Numbered from the stretch's first letter, positions 1-13,540 are shown. The stretch: DNA of 64,000 nucleotides from Sodiomyces alkalinus F11 (GCF_003711515.1 NW_021167082.1:652923-716922), one strand, 5' to 3'. Notes: generated from the letters alone by a model not told the origin. Translations and numbers: made by a program.

Positions 1-1911
1 TTTAGGTAATTATAACTAAGCTTCTTCTATCTAAGGTAAATATAGCTATTTATCAGAATAAGAGTATTCTCTTTCCGGCCTTATATATACCAAATAAATA
101 CTAGATTATTTATAGTAGTTAGTATATTAGGATAGTCCGCCCCGAGCTTTATCTTACGCGTCTTTATTACCTCTATATCCAGCTTCTCGGCCTTTTCCTA
201 ATAACCTTAGTTCTAGTATATCGATACTAAGTTAGCTATACTACTTAGCGTGTCAGGATAGTTCCCCCTAAGCCTTGTCTTACTCGTCTCTAGCACCTCC
301 ACGTCCAGCTTCTCGGCCTCTTCCTAATAACCCTAGTTTAGAAATATCGATACTAGATTAGCTATACTAGTTAGCGTAACGTCGGTAGAGTACCTCCACG
401 ATTTAAGCACGTTTAGGAGAGCGAATCCGCTATTAGATAAGTGGCGTAGCGCTATTTAATCTAATAGGTTATAAAGGATATTAAAAATAAAAGCTTATAA
501 TATATTTTCTCCGTTATAACCGGCTAGACTAATAGTACTTATAATAAAGAATCTAGCCAGGGGCTTAGATTCGGCCTAGAAGTACCCTGTATAATAGGGC
601 TACTCTAGAATCCTATAGCACGGTAAATAATAGAGCCTAGGCAGGACCTATACTATTTTATAATAGTTAATAAGCCCGCTAGTAGATATTAGATTTAGGC
701 CTAGTAGTAGGTTTACTAAGCTTTAGAGGCTAGTATAGATTAGCGTTAGTCTATTTATTACTATCTCCTACTTCTTCTAATTAATAACGCCGATAAGTTC
801 GCCCTGCCTACTACTAATAGGTCTATTATACCGTTATAACTCACGCTTAGTACTATACGGTTAATAACGACGTTAAGTAGCCCGTAGCCCCTTAGCCTAA
901 AAGAGGCTACGCCGTGTCCTAGGAGCGGTAGAAGCCTGATTCCTATATCTTCTACGAGCGTATATTCACCCGAACGACTATAATATAGAAACACGTTAAA
1001 ACTATTTTAAGATAAGAGGAAATTACCCGTTACTATATCTAGTATAGATATATAAGGAAAATAGTATAATACTAGACGATAACTTTACTTTCCGCGCCTA
1101 TACTTTTTGCGAGCACCGAGTAACTAGTAGCGGTTTAATAGTAACACGGTTTAAAGTCCTGACTAAAGGACCTAACCTTATTATAAAGGTCGGCTTATAA
1201 AATATTATTATATATCTGCGTTTATACCTCCCCTAATAATATAGGCTAGTTATAGGGTTATTCGGAGGGTAAGTAGCCTAAAGGATAGGTAGATCGGAAC
1301 CCTATAGCCGCCGGCTTTACCGAATATAGTAGGAGGTCTGCTACTTCTCGTATTAATAAGGCGTATAGCGGCTTATAAGATAGCAGGGATAATAGGAAGG
1401 GGTATAAGCGGTTTCTAAGTAAGGTTACCTACTACGTCTACGTATATAGGGAAAGGGTTATCGAGCTACGTAATTCTCGAGAATAGAGTTCTATAAAAGG
1501 AAGGATAAAGGCACGGCCCTTCGTAAGCCCTTATTAGAGTAGCCGCCTAGCTATAAGAACTAGTTCTTTTCCTGGCTTAATATCTATTCTCTAGTTATAG
1601 TTACTTATACCCGTTATAACTTATAGTACGCTTACTCCTTTATCTTACCTTTTTATATCTATTTAATATTTTCCTGCCTTTTTCCGCTACCTCTTTTAAA
1701 CCTTCTTTAACTATAAGCCTATATATTTAGATCTACTTAATATAAAGAAGTTTAATCTACCTAGGGCTAGAATTCGCCTAATAGGGTATACGAATCTAAG
1801 AGAAAGCAGAAGTTAGTAAAAGGTAGAAAAGTAATAGGATATATAGGCTTATATCGGTTAGGAGAATAGTTATTCGGTATTACTTAGCCGTACCTAGCCT
1901 ACTTATAGTAT
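1..1911. other. RIP-mutated AT-rich tract, no identifiable gene
   Basis: CA and TG dinucleotides are nearly absent while CG persists, and TAG/TAA are scattered in every frame. This is the pattern left by repeat-induced point mutation of former repeat DNA. A 77-codon open frame on the minus strand (761-994) has no recognisable domain and may be a decayed coding remnant. I could not assign the original element. Confidence 0.6.
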
Positions 1912-2128
1912 ATATCTTTTTCTACTATTTACTAAGAAGAATATATCTTTTTCTGCTATCTACTAAGAAGGACGTATCTTTTTCTGCCGTCTACTAAGAA
2001 GAACGTATCTTTTTCTGCCGTTTACTAAGAAGGACGTATCTTTTTCTGCCGTCTACTAAGAAGGACGTATCTTTTTCTGCCGTTTACTAAGAAGGACGTA
2101 TCTTTTTCTGCCGTCTACTAAGAAGGAC
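1912..2128. repeat. 31-bp tandem repeat, 7 copies
   Basis: Seven head-to-tail units of 31 bp with core ATCTTTTTCTGCCG followed by TACTAAGAAG. The first two units carry extra C-to-T and G-to-A changes and the later five are nearly identical. The period is not a multiple of three, so it is unlikely to be a coding repeat. It sits inside RIP-mutated DNA. Confidence 0.9.
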
Positions 2129-5100
2129 GCTAGGTGTCTAGGAGAACTAACGGACGACGGGAAAGTGTTTATATTTCTGAAGGAATTCGTGTGCCGCTAC
2201 CATAAAGGCCGGTTTCTAATTCCTCTAAATCCGCTATCACGTTATAGTCTAGCTTTAGAATAGATAACTAGGACTAAGGGTCGCTATGCTTTAGTCCTAT
2301 ATTATACTAAGGCCTTAAAATATAACTCATCGCCTTCTAATATCAGGCAGAAAATAAGGCCTACTATATTCTTTACGTATTATTAAACCGCGATTCACTA
2401 CTTTATCCTATCCTCGCTAGTTATTTATACCGCTAAGTTATTCTTTTTCGGTACACGATTATCGTGAATATTACCTTTAATAATATTCTGGCTTAAGACG
2501 CTTAAGGCTAGTAGCTTAGCCGAGGATAAAATATTATATATTCGTGATTACCCTGTGTTTATAGCTCTAATAAACTAAATCCTAATTACCTTATTCCTAG
2601 AGCGTTTAGATAGATAAGATAACCAGTAATATTCACGTAAACTAGACTTCTAGAAATCGAGTATATAAGATTAATCACGATACTCCCGCTATTAGATAAA
2701 ATACAAAGTAATAGCGCGGCCTAGAAACTACCTTAGCGAATAGCCCTAAGGCTAACTTAGCTTATTTTCTACTAATAACCTACTTAGACTAACTCTAGTT
2801 ATAGAAACGATTAGGTGACTTTACTCCGTTTACTAAGCTATACTACTTTTTTCTAACTCGTTTAACCTATAGGATTATTAGGCTATCGACCGCTAAAATA
2901 TTTAACCTACGGCTAATCCTCCTCTTTCCCGGCGAGTAACCTTCGTTTAAGGCTTAACACGACCGATAAGTCTAAGGATATCTCTAAACTTTCTATAGAC
3001 CTTTAATACCTTTAGAACGGCTAAAATTTAATAGAAGTACTCCTTAATATACTCGAAAATAGTGAAGCCCTTAGCGAGAGTATAGGGGCTATATCGGTGA
3101 TAGTGTTTTAAGTAAATGAGAAGCTTATTATAAAAGTAATAGTAAATAAGGTATCGGTAATAACCGAGTATTAGACTCTTATATACCTTAAAAAGCGCTG
3201 CTTAACTTTCCATTCTCCTCGTTTATATAGATTTATACGCTTAGACGCCTTTAGTCTACTCTTTATAATATTTATACTAAGGCCTTAACCTAGAGACTAT
3301 ATAGCCCTAACTAGTTAAAGGGTAAAAGAAAATTATTAGCTGCTAGATCGATATACTATTCTCTAAATTATAATCGCTTCCCTTTCTGCCCGATACTCCC
3401 TTAGGCGGAATTAATAGATACGGCTATAAAGATTCGAGGAAAGCATTATATATAAGTTCTAGCCTAGTTATATACGTTATATAGTTCGAGGATTTTATCT
3501 TCGCCGGTTCGAAGATTATATATAAACTAGCTTACTAAGTATCGGTATTAACTTAGAGTATATCACTTATATATTTACTTTATTACTAGTATCGTGTTAT
3601 AATAGTAACTAATATTAGTAGGGTTTATCTTCTAGAGTAATAATACTCCGTAGCTATTATTTTAGACCTAGCTTTTTTTCCTTAAAATAGTATAGTTAAC
3701 TAGAAAGTATAGAGTTAAGAGGTATATATTATATATTAGGTTTTTTATATTCGTATTATTAGAAGCTAAAACTAAAAAGACGAGGGCGGTTAAGAATAGG
3801 GTTATAGGTAGGAGCGCTTAGAAGGCGGTTAAAGGCGGTAGCTAATTTATATATATATATAACGAGTGAATTTATACTATATAGATTATATCTACCCGCT
3901 TTCCCTAGGCTATATACGCGTAATAAAATAAATATAGAAGACTACTATCGTTCGCGTGGTATTATATTAAGATATTACTAAGGTAAATGAATATTACGGG
4001 ATAATATATAGGGGATTCTAGCAGTATCTAATTATAGGCACTAACTAAGCGCGGTGTTATAGGTTTATAGCACCGCTAAGGCTACTAGTAAAGCGAGGTA
4101 AGGTGGGGCGAGTAGGATCCGATTAATATTTCCCTCCTAGCTAACACGTAATAGAGTATCCCTAAAAGCTTAAAAACGGATTTCTAAATTAGGCCCAGAA
4201 CTTATAACTTAGATCCTCGCGGCAGTAATATAGCTAGTTAGATTATAGAGTTATAGAGTCGGTATCTATTTTCTGGTTTCGCTATCTTCTTAATTAAAGG
4301 CGAGGACCCGTTAAAAGATATAGGGGATATTTTTCGCGAGACGAAATAACCTGCTAGAGCCTAAGGAGTTATTAACCTAGCGATTCGCTATTAGGGCGCT
4401 TAGACTAATATAAGCTATAGTCTAGTACTTTAAGATAGATTAAGCGTGCTTTTACTTACTATCGTGAAAAAGTCTTATTATTTATTTCGGTAAAAATAAA
4501 AGGATATAAGAAGGCTCTGGCTTAATATTTATAGGATAAGACTATCCTGTTATCTAACCTTAGAATAGATTCTTTTTACTAAAAGTATATTCCTCCTACT
4601 AGATAGTGTACTTTTACTAAATCTTTTAGGTGCTACCTCTTATTTTCCCCTTCTATTAGGGAAGAGTATACACGGATCCGGGCTACTTATCCAACTTATT
4701 TATCCTATATTATCTCCCCCTCCTCGAGAGATTAAAGGTGAAGAAATAATACGTTCTCTAAACGCAGAAAGATATTTCTTAGAAAGGTATATAACCTTTA
4801 TAAAGACTACTATAATATTAACGTCTACGTAGTCGTGAGAAACCGCAGAAATAATTAAATCTAGGAGTATTATAATAATCATTATCCGCTATCATAAACG
4901 GAGTTATTTATAACAAGAACCGTTAAGATATACATAAAGAGATATCTAACTTTTATAGACCATGATATTTCTATTACCGATAACACTACGACTAGAGAAC
5001 TTTAAGCGCGGGGGATAAGCACGAGGGTAAATATAGTATTCGCCTTAATTCGCTAATTTAGCTAAACTCGATTATAAGTAGTGTTTCCGGGCCTAGGGGC

Positions 5101-5640
5101 CGATTCTAAAGCTATAAAAGGTTTAGATATATACTAATAGCTAACTCAGAACGTAATAATATATAGATTCTTCGGTCTTATTCGTAGATATATCGGAGGG
5201 GTTCTAAAGATAACGTGTAAAGGTAGAGTAGTACTAGGTAAGGAAAATCTCTATATTAGATTACGTGTTAGGTCGAAGATAGCAGGGACGAATACGGGAA
5301 ATCTTCCGCGAGGCTTTAAAGTATCTAGTAATATAGTAAACTCTTACCGTGTTAAGCTCGCTTATAATTACCGGTATTAGTAGCTTAGTGGGTAAGGTAT
5401 TAAAGGGGAAGCGAAGTTAGAGCGAGATTACGTGTGATAGTAAAAGGCGCCTTTATTTATAATACTAGGGAAGGAGGGCTATAACGGAATAACACGCCTG
5501 CCTAGAACGACTCGGGCAGGAATCTAAGGGAGTATTACTAGCTTTAAAAAAAGAAGGAAAATAGTTATATTAACTATTACTATAACCACTCTGGACTAGA
5601 TCTCTAAGCGAATAGATTTTATATTTAAAGGTTCTTAAGT
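2129..5640. other. RIP-mutated tract, no assignable gene
   Basis: Same CA/TG-depleted composition as the start of the window. Stops are frequent in all frames. Some stretches, for example 3,750-3,850, read as basic peptides if stops are ignored, but nothing matches a family I recognise. A 60-codon minus-strand frame at 4,700-4,882 is probably chance. Confidence 0.5.
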
Positions 5641-5937
5641 TTAATATACTAGTTTTCTATCTTAATAAACTATAAACTAATCCGTAAACTATTAGATAAT
5701 TAATTTTCATATTATCCTAGATATCTAATACCCGTATCGCTTAGGTAGCTAACTCTATATCCCTACTAATAGCGACTACTAGTAACCCGTGCTATAATAA
5801 AATACTAGATAGTCGTAGCCCGCCTACCCTTTAAAATAGTTACTATAAACCGTTAACGCTCTAGGTCCGACTTGCCGAAGGAATACGGCTAGTCTGCATT
5901 ATAGTAGCCTTCCGGATAATCCCTTAAGAGGCGTAGG

Positions 5938-8900
5938 ATACCTAAAGTGGATAACACGGAGATAATAAAGAAGATTAAGATATAGGTATTACTGCTTACG
6001 CGGCGAGATAATAGGCCCGCGAGGGCAGAGTATATAAGTACGCTTATAGCGATACAGGTGGGCTAGCGGGTAAGGAAGTAAGGCTATAATAGCCTTAAGC
6101 TACTTAAACGACTTAACTACACGGCCGCCCTAGACGAGCTCGGGCCTATTAGCTAGGATATTCGGGGGATATTAGCGGGAGAAATAGAGGTTAGGGGCCC
6201 GGCCACGTATAGTAGCAGGATTCACGGTATCTATAAACTAGGCGAACTCGTATATATTATATAGGGCTAAACGGCCAAGGTAAACGTATTACCAAATTAG
6301 GTGATTTCCCTATAGTTTAATTAAGAAAGTAAGGGGTCGGCGACTAAGAGGCTAAAGGAGGGCGTGGCCGAGTAGGCTAAGAGAGGAGGTATATCGGGTA
6401 TTATTAAGGCTAACGGTATAGAGGAGCGATCGTATATAGTAACCGTACTAGAGGTATCACTAACGGAGGAGCGGCCGCGAACGGTATCCGTATTAAAGGC
6501 GTTAACGATAGAGTCGTAGAGGGCTTATCGGCGGGATAAAAAAGGAAAAGAGCCGGCTATTATAAGCCGCGAGTCGCCTAGCTAGCTATCTCCTTTAGGA
6601 GGTCCGGAACCCGTACTTAGCTCCTCGTAAAGTAATATTATACCTATCGAATCTTCGCTAAAGCCTTCGGAGATTACCGGTAATAACGTATAGACTATTA
6701 CTAACGCCGAGGATAACTTATAGGGTAGCGATAATACTATAGAGCCTACGCTATACGCCGGCGCTACTAAGATAGTAGACGAACTTATCGATATTAAGTA
6801 ACTATTAGACGACTTAAACGGGTACTTGTAAGATAGGTTATCGGATATCGCGGAGGAGTATATATATAACGCGCTATAGGCTTACCTAGAGTAACCGAAT
6901 AAGCACCCCGAGTAGGATAAGATTAAAGAGGCGTTTACGCTCTAGGATAAAAAGTGGCAGGGTAAAGCGGTGAAAGGAATATTCTGCCTCCTTTACCTAG
7001 CGGAGGGTTAAAGTCTACGTAGATACTAACTAGAGGATTTATAGAGCCTGCTATAAAGGGAGGATTCGGTTAACGGCGCGATTTACTAGGCGGTAGTCGG
7101 CACGGGGAAGATATACGTGGCCCTGGCTATAGCGGCGACGCTCCGTATAGCTATTATCTTAGATAAGGACTAGTAACGATTCCCTAAGGCGTACCTTAAG
7201 CCCGGCTATAACAGGGTAAGGGGAGATAACTGCCTAACCGGGACGGCGATACACTTATAGTATCCCTATAACCCGCGGGGCTTCGGTATGGATATCCTAC
7301 GGCGGTATTTATAGGCCCTATACCTCTAGCCTATACTCTACCTTATACTACCCGGTAACGTAGGAGGGGTATAGGCGTAGGTAGGCTAGTTCCTACGCCG
7401 CGAGGTTAGGGTGCCGAGATATACTAAGCCGGCGAGTTTAGAAGGCAGGCGCTATAATAGCGTTTACGTACTACGCCTCGCCGATACCTACGACTAGGCG
7501 GAGGTAGACTAGGAAACCGATATAGCGAGGGGGAAGCTAATAAGAAACGTCCTTAGCAGGATACTATAATAGATCCGAAGAAGTAACGGCGGCGAGAAGG
7601 TAAATATTAACGGGCATGCGGAGGGAAACCCCGCGAGGAATAAAGAGATCGTGGAATAGCTAGACTAGTTTAAGGATAGGCGACCCGAGGATATACTTAA
7701 GAAGGATAGGCTATACCCGTAGGATATAACTAACGCTATCTATATACCCCCCCGCCTAACGCTTCTAAAGAAGAAGTTACCCGGATACGAATATGCCCTA
7801 TCGCCTTAGTTATAGGAGGTTATACCCTTATTATTTCTCCTCCTCGGGTTAAACGTTAGCGACTTAGCTAATAGACTATAGTCGGTATAAAAGCTAGTTA
7901 TTCTTAACGTAGCGAAATTAAGCGTTACGAAGCCGGGGACCCTAATAAAGATAAGGAGGACTATTCCCTACCACGCTATCCCCTAGATTCCTATTAGTCT
8001 AATAGTTATAGACGAATTCTACCTCGCACGGAAAGATAAGACGGTGAGTATAACGCTGGCGTTATAGCTTCTTTATATGTAGAGGGAAGGATACGGCCTA
8101 GGCCCGCCGCCGCTACTAGTAATAATAAGCGCTACGCCAATCACGACTAGCTTTGCGAATATTAAGATATAGGTAGGCCTCCTATTTAGGGATAAGAGAT
8201 ACGGGGATAAGATTAAGAGGAGTCTTGCCGAGTTCTAGAGGCGTTTAAGGGAACCGGAAAGCGACATAACGGGGGTGCGGCGGAAGAGTCTATATCGCGA
8301 CGCGGTAAAGGATTTACGCCCTATCTTTATAGGCCGCGGGGAGAGATCGCGGTACGCTAAAGAGGCGGTTATCCAGGTTAAGGATCCCCGGTTCTAGCGG
8401 TAGGACTATACCTATAATAATAGTAACGACTCGGCGTAGTATAGGGTAAATAAGGCTATACGGCAGAAAATCAAGAGATAATAGACTATATATAGGGGCG
8501 GGAACCCTTTAGGGAGCCTAGCGGCCGATAACGCGGGAGCCTAGTTCGAGACTCTCCGCGCCGAGCTTAAGAGGTAGGCCTGCTCGCGAGCGACGTAGAC
8601 CCCGGGCGGCGTAAGTATTATTAAGGCAAGGAGATACGCGTTATAGCCGGAGGTTACTTAGCTTATTAATAAGGAGTTTACGAAGCTATAAAGGGCGTTA
8701 GCGGGAAACGAGTCTTTATTCAACCGCTAGGTATAGTTAGCGGTAAAGGCGGCGCGGCCTCGTGTAGCGCCGAGTCCCGCGTATTAGGTGCCGGCGTAGT
8801 ACGCTAGTTAGCTAGAGAGGCAGAGCGTAGACGAACTAAAGCTCGCCCTACGGATTACGAGGAGCCTGAACCCGCGCGTTAAGCGGCTTATACGGCTATT

Positions 8901-10512
8901 AGATAAGGGATTTTAGGAGAGGAGGGATACCGGTAAGGGAAATATATTAGTATTCTGCGTGGACCCGGGCGACGTATACCTCCTATAACTCGCCCTTAAG
9001 GCGATAGCGGAGCAGCGGAAGGGTAGCGTGGCCTATAGTAGTAGTAGCCGGCCGACGATTATCCCGTAGCTATTCGCCTAGGCCCACGGCGACGATAAGG
9101 AGCGGGTACTTATTAAGTCGTGGTTTTAGACGGAGGAGCCAGGCTCGGTAAAGGTACTAATCTCGACGTATAAGCTACTAGGCATAGGGTATAATGGCCT
9201 AAAGACGGTCTATTACTATACCGTCTTATTCTACGTGTCCCGGATATCTATAACTATTAAGTAGGTAGTAGGCTATTTAGTACGTGGAGGGTAGTCCGAA
9301 ACGGTGGTCGTATACGTGTTATATAACGAGCTATACGTAGTAGAGCTATTAGACCTTTCGGTGCTTACCTCTTAGCGAATATTTAGAGATATAGGCAAAG
9401 ACTAGGATAAGCTATTCGAGCGGATCTTAATAGAACCCGGCGTATCGGCCAAGGGCGCTAATACCACGGTATCGGCTAGCACCCCGGTTAGGATAAGGGC
9501 GCTATTAGTAAGATATACGCTATAGAGCGGGAGTACGATAAAGGGCCGATCGCCGGCTATGCCTCCTAGGATACCGCGTCCGACGCCAGGAAGTACGCTA
9601 GGCGCGAGTCGAATATAAACGCACGATAAGTCCTTTATCCTATATAGGGGCCCTAGCAGGCAGCCGGCCTATATAGGCGTCTTTGGTATAGCGGGTACCT
9701 ATATATTTTAGGTAGGCGGCGGGGTGCGGCTGGGCGCAGCGCGATATACGAAGGTAATATGCCCTAGGTATATTAAGTTTGCCTCTTTTATACGGAATAG
9801 CAGGGAGGGTAAGTCGGCCGCTAACCGTGCGTTAACTGCCGTGGCGACGAGTCTTCGGTGGTAGTATAACCTTAGTAAAACGGTGCCTAATATAAAAGAC
9901 GGGTTAGGCAGGGTATTCCGGGAACTTAGTATAGCGGATAAGCTAGCTAATAACCCGGGAGCCGTCACGATAGAATATATCGATAACGCCCTACGGCTCT
10001 AGAATAGGGTCGGCTTTCTATATTTCGGTTTAGGGTATATTCTGGATAAAGCAGCGTATACCGTATAACCGTAAATAGGGGCTATAGTGTGGATTATAGT
10101 TAAGAACGACGATCCGAGTATTAAGGCGAATGTGTATACTAGGATACTACCGTGGTATAAGTAGGTACTCGTGGACGAGTATTAAGCGAGGGTTCGAGAC
10201 GTGGCTATAGAGTAATTAAGCCGCGAGCGGCCGACTAATAGGGTCGACGAAAGATAGATATAGGAAAAGGTGTAAATAATAAAAGCAGGTACTTAATTAA
10301 GCTACGCGATATAGTATCGGTAGTAAAAGAGCAACGAAAAACAGCAGCTTAAATTATTAATATAGGATATATAACCCGTTTTCCGATAGTCCGTCACGGG
10401 CTATATATAGTCCGACGAACCCCTTATAATAAGCTAGTTAGATAATCTAATAGACTAGGCAAGGCAGCTAGTTTACTAAATAGCCTAAAGAGCTACGATT
10501 ACCGGCGAGTAA
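5938..10512 (+). pseudogene. RIP-inactivated SF2/SNF2-like helicase frame
   Basis: One reading frame stays in register for about 4.5 kb if TAG/TAA are read as mutated Gln/Trp codons; no indel was needed at any point checked. In order it shows a Walker A motif GTGKxY near 7,100, a DEAH-type motif VIDEF near 8,007-8,020, the motif III-like string SATP near 8,130, a motif V-like STYKLLGIGYNGLK near 9,160, and a motif VI-like QVVGYLVRGGQ near 9,265-9,297. That order fits superfamily 2, SNF2-like ATPases, which act on DNA. ATA at 5,938 may be a mutated ATG, but the frame is open further upstream (to about 5,640), so the start is uncertain. TAA at 10,510 may be real or RIP-made. GC is higher than in flanking tracts because CpG-rich codons survive RIP. 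It overlaps a second frame downstream. It could belong to a host helicase family or to a mobile element; the second seems likelier given the RIP. Confidence 0.72.
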
Positions 10513-10796
10513 ACCTCGGGTAATTAACGGTTAGTATTACCTAATCCCGCCTTTTTACTCTGCTTCTAACCCTTTTCGTAGCTAATTACCGCTTAACGGT
10601 CCGGAAATAGGCCGCCCGATATACAGACGATAGTATATTCTAGGACTTCTATAATAATACCCGGAATAATATCGCCTAGGATACGTTCCTTAGCCGCGGC
10701 ACTAGGTCTCCCTACCTCGCCCTCTTTAACTAGCTCGGTATTCAGGTCGACGAGGATACGCTAGTAGGCGTTATCGGACCGAGTGCCAAGGTCCGT
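10442..10796 (+). pseudogene. Companion frame of helicase repeat, 5' part (split by retrotransposon)
   Basis: This frame is +1 relative to the helicase frame and overlaps its end by about 70 bp. Apart from RIP-type TAG/TAA it is open to the target site at 10,797-10,801. It continues in the same phase at 18,134 once the chromovirus and one copy of the target duplication are removed. The sequence is rich in Tyr, Arg and Pro and I recognise no domain. Whether it joined the helicase by an intron, a frameshift, or was a separate ORF cannot be decided here. Confidence 0.5.
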
Positions 10797-10801
10797 ATAC
10801 T
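10797..10801. repeat. Target-site duplication, left (ATACT)
   Basis: ATACT directly precedes the 5' LTR and is repeated exactly after the 3' LTR at 18,129-18,133. A 5-bp duplication is normal for Ty3/gypsy integrases. Confidence 0.93.
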
Positions 10802-11337
10802 TATTACGGCCGGCCGCCTAACATGGACCAACCCCATGGGTACACTGGTATATATCCCACGGGACGGCCCCAGACGGGAAACAGCACAGGGTGACTCGGG
10901 GAGTCACGTGCCAAGTCACGTGTCACCAGGTACGGAGGTACTTAGTATACCGTCCGGGACGGACCGGGGTCGATCACTTCGACGAAGTAACTAATAAGTA
11001 ATCGGTCACGACAGAATCACCTAGGTATAGCGATCACGTAAGGAATAGTCACTACGGGTAAGGAGGCACTATTACTATATAAACCAGAGTATCCTAGGTC
11101 TTACTTCTATTAGAGAATAAGATATCGATTAATCTAAGTCTTTACCTAGACCCTTAGTTTACGCTCGACTCTACCTTATAAAGAAGACGCCTAGTCTTTA
11201 CGACGTAACTACGACTAGACACTACGGATAATAGTTACTACTCTTTAGTTAATATCCTCTTCTTATTTTAAACTAAAACCGCGATACTAGTCTCTTATCG
11301 TCCGCTATACTATAGAGGACTAGAAGCCGTCGTAATA
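10802..11337 (+). repeat. 5' LTR (536 bp)
   Basis: It begins TATTACGG and ends GTAATA; the ends are consistent with TG..CA after RIP. It aligns without gaps to 17,593-18,128. A TATATAAA box lies at offset 274 (11,076-11,083). The U3 half is full of short hairpins, such as GTGACTC/GAGTCAC at 10,891-10,907. The first ~45 bp still contain CA and TG that are mutated in the 3' copy. Confidence 0.95.
11076..11083 (+). promoter_or_regulatory. TATA box of the 5' LTR
   Basis: TATATAAA followed about 20 bp later by a TCTTACTTC-type start region. The same box lies at 17,867-17,874 in the 3' LTR. It is the likely core promoter of the retrotransposon RNA. Confidence 0.6.
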
Positions 11338-11377
11338 TTTTAATCGATCCTATTCGGTAAGCTAACCTTAATAGCTA

Positions 11378-13540
11378 ATAAGTAGTACGCCCGAAGTAGA
11401 AGCTACTTCGCCTAAGGAAGAAGAAGTCACTTTATCTAAAGAAGAATTATCGTCTGAAGAATCTAGTTCCTCCGACGAAGAGGAAGGACCAGAATAACCT
11501 TAATAAGATAACGAAGTAGCTAGCAACCACTCTTTTAATATATCGAATAATAACCGTACCACGAACGCTATAAGTACCGCGACGCCTACCACTACTACTA
11601 AAGGAAGTAACGACCTTTAGCAGATTCGCGATATAATCACTTAGCTTTAGGGGGAGAATACGATCCTAAGAGCTTAGTTAAACTATCCTAGAATCGGGGC
11701 TAAGTATAGATACCCTATACCCCCTAAGTATAATAGGACTCGGGGATAGTTTTAGAGCTTTATTACTTAGCTTAGAGGCTACCTCCTATTCTATTAGGAT
11801 AGTATCCGTACGGAAGAAACCAAGGTACTCTATACCGCGGCACTCTTTATAGGAGATACGTATAAATAGTTCGAGTCTATCTATAAAGACTACCTAGAGA
11901 ATATAGGAATAGAGATCCTAAGGAAGCCCGGAACCACGGTAATCTTCGAGGACTTCGATATATTTATTAAAAGACTTAACGCTATCTTCGGCTAGCCCGA
12001 TAAGGAACGAGGCGCGGCCGAATAACTAAGCTAGCTATATTAGACTAAGTTAGCTACGGACTATACTACGAGATTCTAGTAAATCTCGTTAAAGCTTAGC
12101 TACCCGGATAAACCCTTTATAGATCGGTACTACTAAGGACTTAAGGAAGAAGTAAAGGACGAACTATACCGATTAGACTAACCTAAGATATTTAGCGAAT
12201 ATACCGTGATAATAATTCGTATCGATAACCGGAACTATAAATAACGCTATTAGAAGAAGTATTAAATAAGCGTTCTATTCTATACGGCTAATTCGAAGAA
12301 GAAATAATTATACCCACGCTAGTTCGGAAACACCTTATATAAATACTATAGTAGACCTATAAAGCTTGATAATATTAACCGATAAAGCGATAAGCAGGGT
12401 AAAAAGGATATAACGAAAGTTAAGTATTATAACTATAATAGGCTAGGTTACTACGTACGCGACTATTATAAGCCTAAGAAAGAACGACCGTAACGATAAG
12501 TAAATACGATCGAGAAAGAAAGACCCTAGGAGGAAATTAACGCTATTAAATACCTAGAAATTTATAGGGACGAAATACTATATATTAACCTCTATTAGGT
12601 AACCTACTACGATAACTATTATCTAGTATACTAATTAGGGAAAGACGGAGCTAGGTACTACCCTAAGAGACCCTAGAAGATACTCGCTATAGTATCTAGT
12701 AACGAGTACGATAACGATTATAGCCTTAAAATCCCCGACTAGGATAAGGATAAACTAGCTTTATAAATTATCGCAGAAATCCTTTAAAAATACGGATAGA
12801 CGAAAGAAGAAGCTAAGAGGTAGAAGCAGATCTTAGAAATCCAGAAGGAAGGAGATCGTACCCGAGGGAGAATCGCTAAACTCGAAGAGTAAGATTAGGA
12901 AACGGAGTCCGATAGAACCCCGGATAATAACATAAACTTCTAGTATTAACCTATAAAAGCAGCCGACCTAATTAAGGAGGAAACTATCTAGCTACGGATA
13001 CTCGACTAGCTTACGGAAGAACCCCTTAGATAGACCTACTAAGTTTATTTCACTAAACTTAACTTCGATAACGCTTACCGTAGGATACCCACGAATACTA
13101 GCGGGGAATAGCAGTAAACTACACGTTAGCGACCTTACCGCGCTTAGGAAAACTAAGACACTCTTACCGACCTAATAATAAGCCTATAAGGATCGGACGA
13201 TTAACCACCTAGGCATAACTACTACGGGTACCGGTTAGATAAATATAATACCACTAGCTACGTAGCATACGCTTCTAAGAAAATCCAACGACTAGAATAA
13301 GACTAAGGAGCTTAGGAGTCACGCTTCTAGACCCTTGATAAGCGCCTACGATAGATAAAATAGCTTTTAATCTAGTACGGGTTCTTAGATAAGGAAATAT
13401 CCCTTAAATACCGAGCTAAACAGGTAAAAAACTAGGAGTATACTATTACTAGGAGTATATAAGAGGCACTCGATAGATATACTCTATAACACGTAGTAGT
13501 ATAGGGTATTATTATATTAGAATACGACTTAATAAACACG
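11378..13540 (+). pseudogene. gag of the chromovirus
   Basis: The frame starts at a probable mutated ATG (ATA at 11,378) and remains in register with RIP-type stops. An acidic, Ser/Glu-rich N-terminus is followed by a capsid-like region. A zinc knuckle lies at 12,425-12,466 with spacing C-X2-C-X4-H-X4-C, where each Cys codon is now TAT and the His codon TAC, exactly the change expected from TGT/TGC and CAC under CpA-directed mutation. Gag packages the element RNA into particles. It lies in frame 2 of the window while pol lies in frame 1, so the ancestor probably used a -1 shift between them. The end is approximate. Confidence 0.8.

Noticed and set aside
1912..2128. CRISPR array
   Set aside because: Units are contiguous without spacers, and the context is fungal.
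9708..9968. 86-codon minus-strand ORF
   Set aside because: It lies antisense to the helicase frame, which is the consistent one over 4.5 kb.
5938..10512. Helitron
   Set aside because: No HUH Rep domain was seen and the helicase motifs are SF2/SNF2-like rather than Pif1-like.
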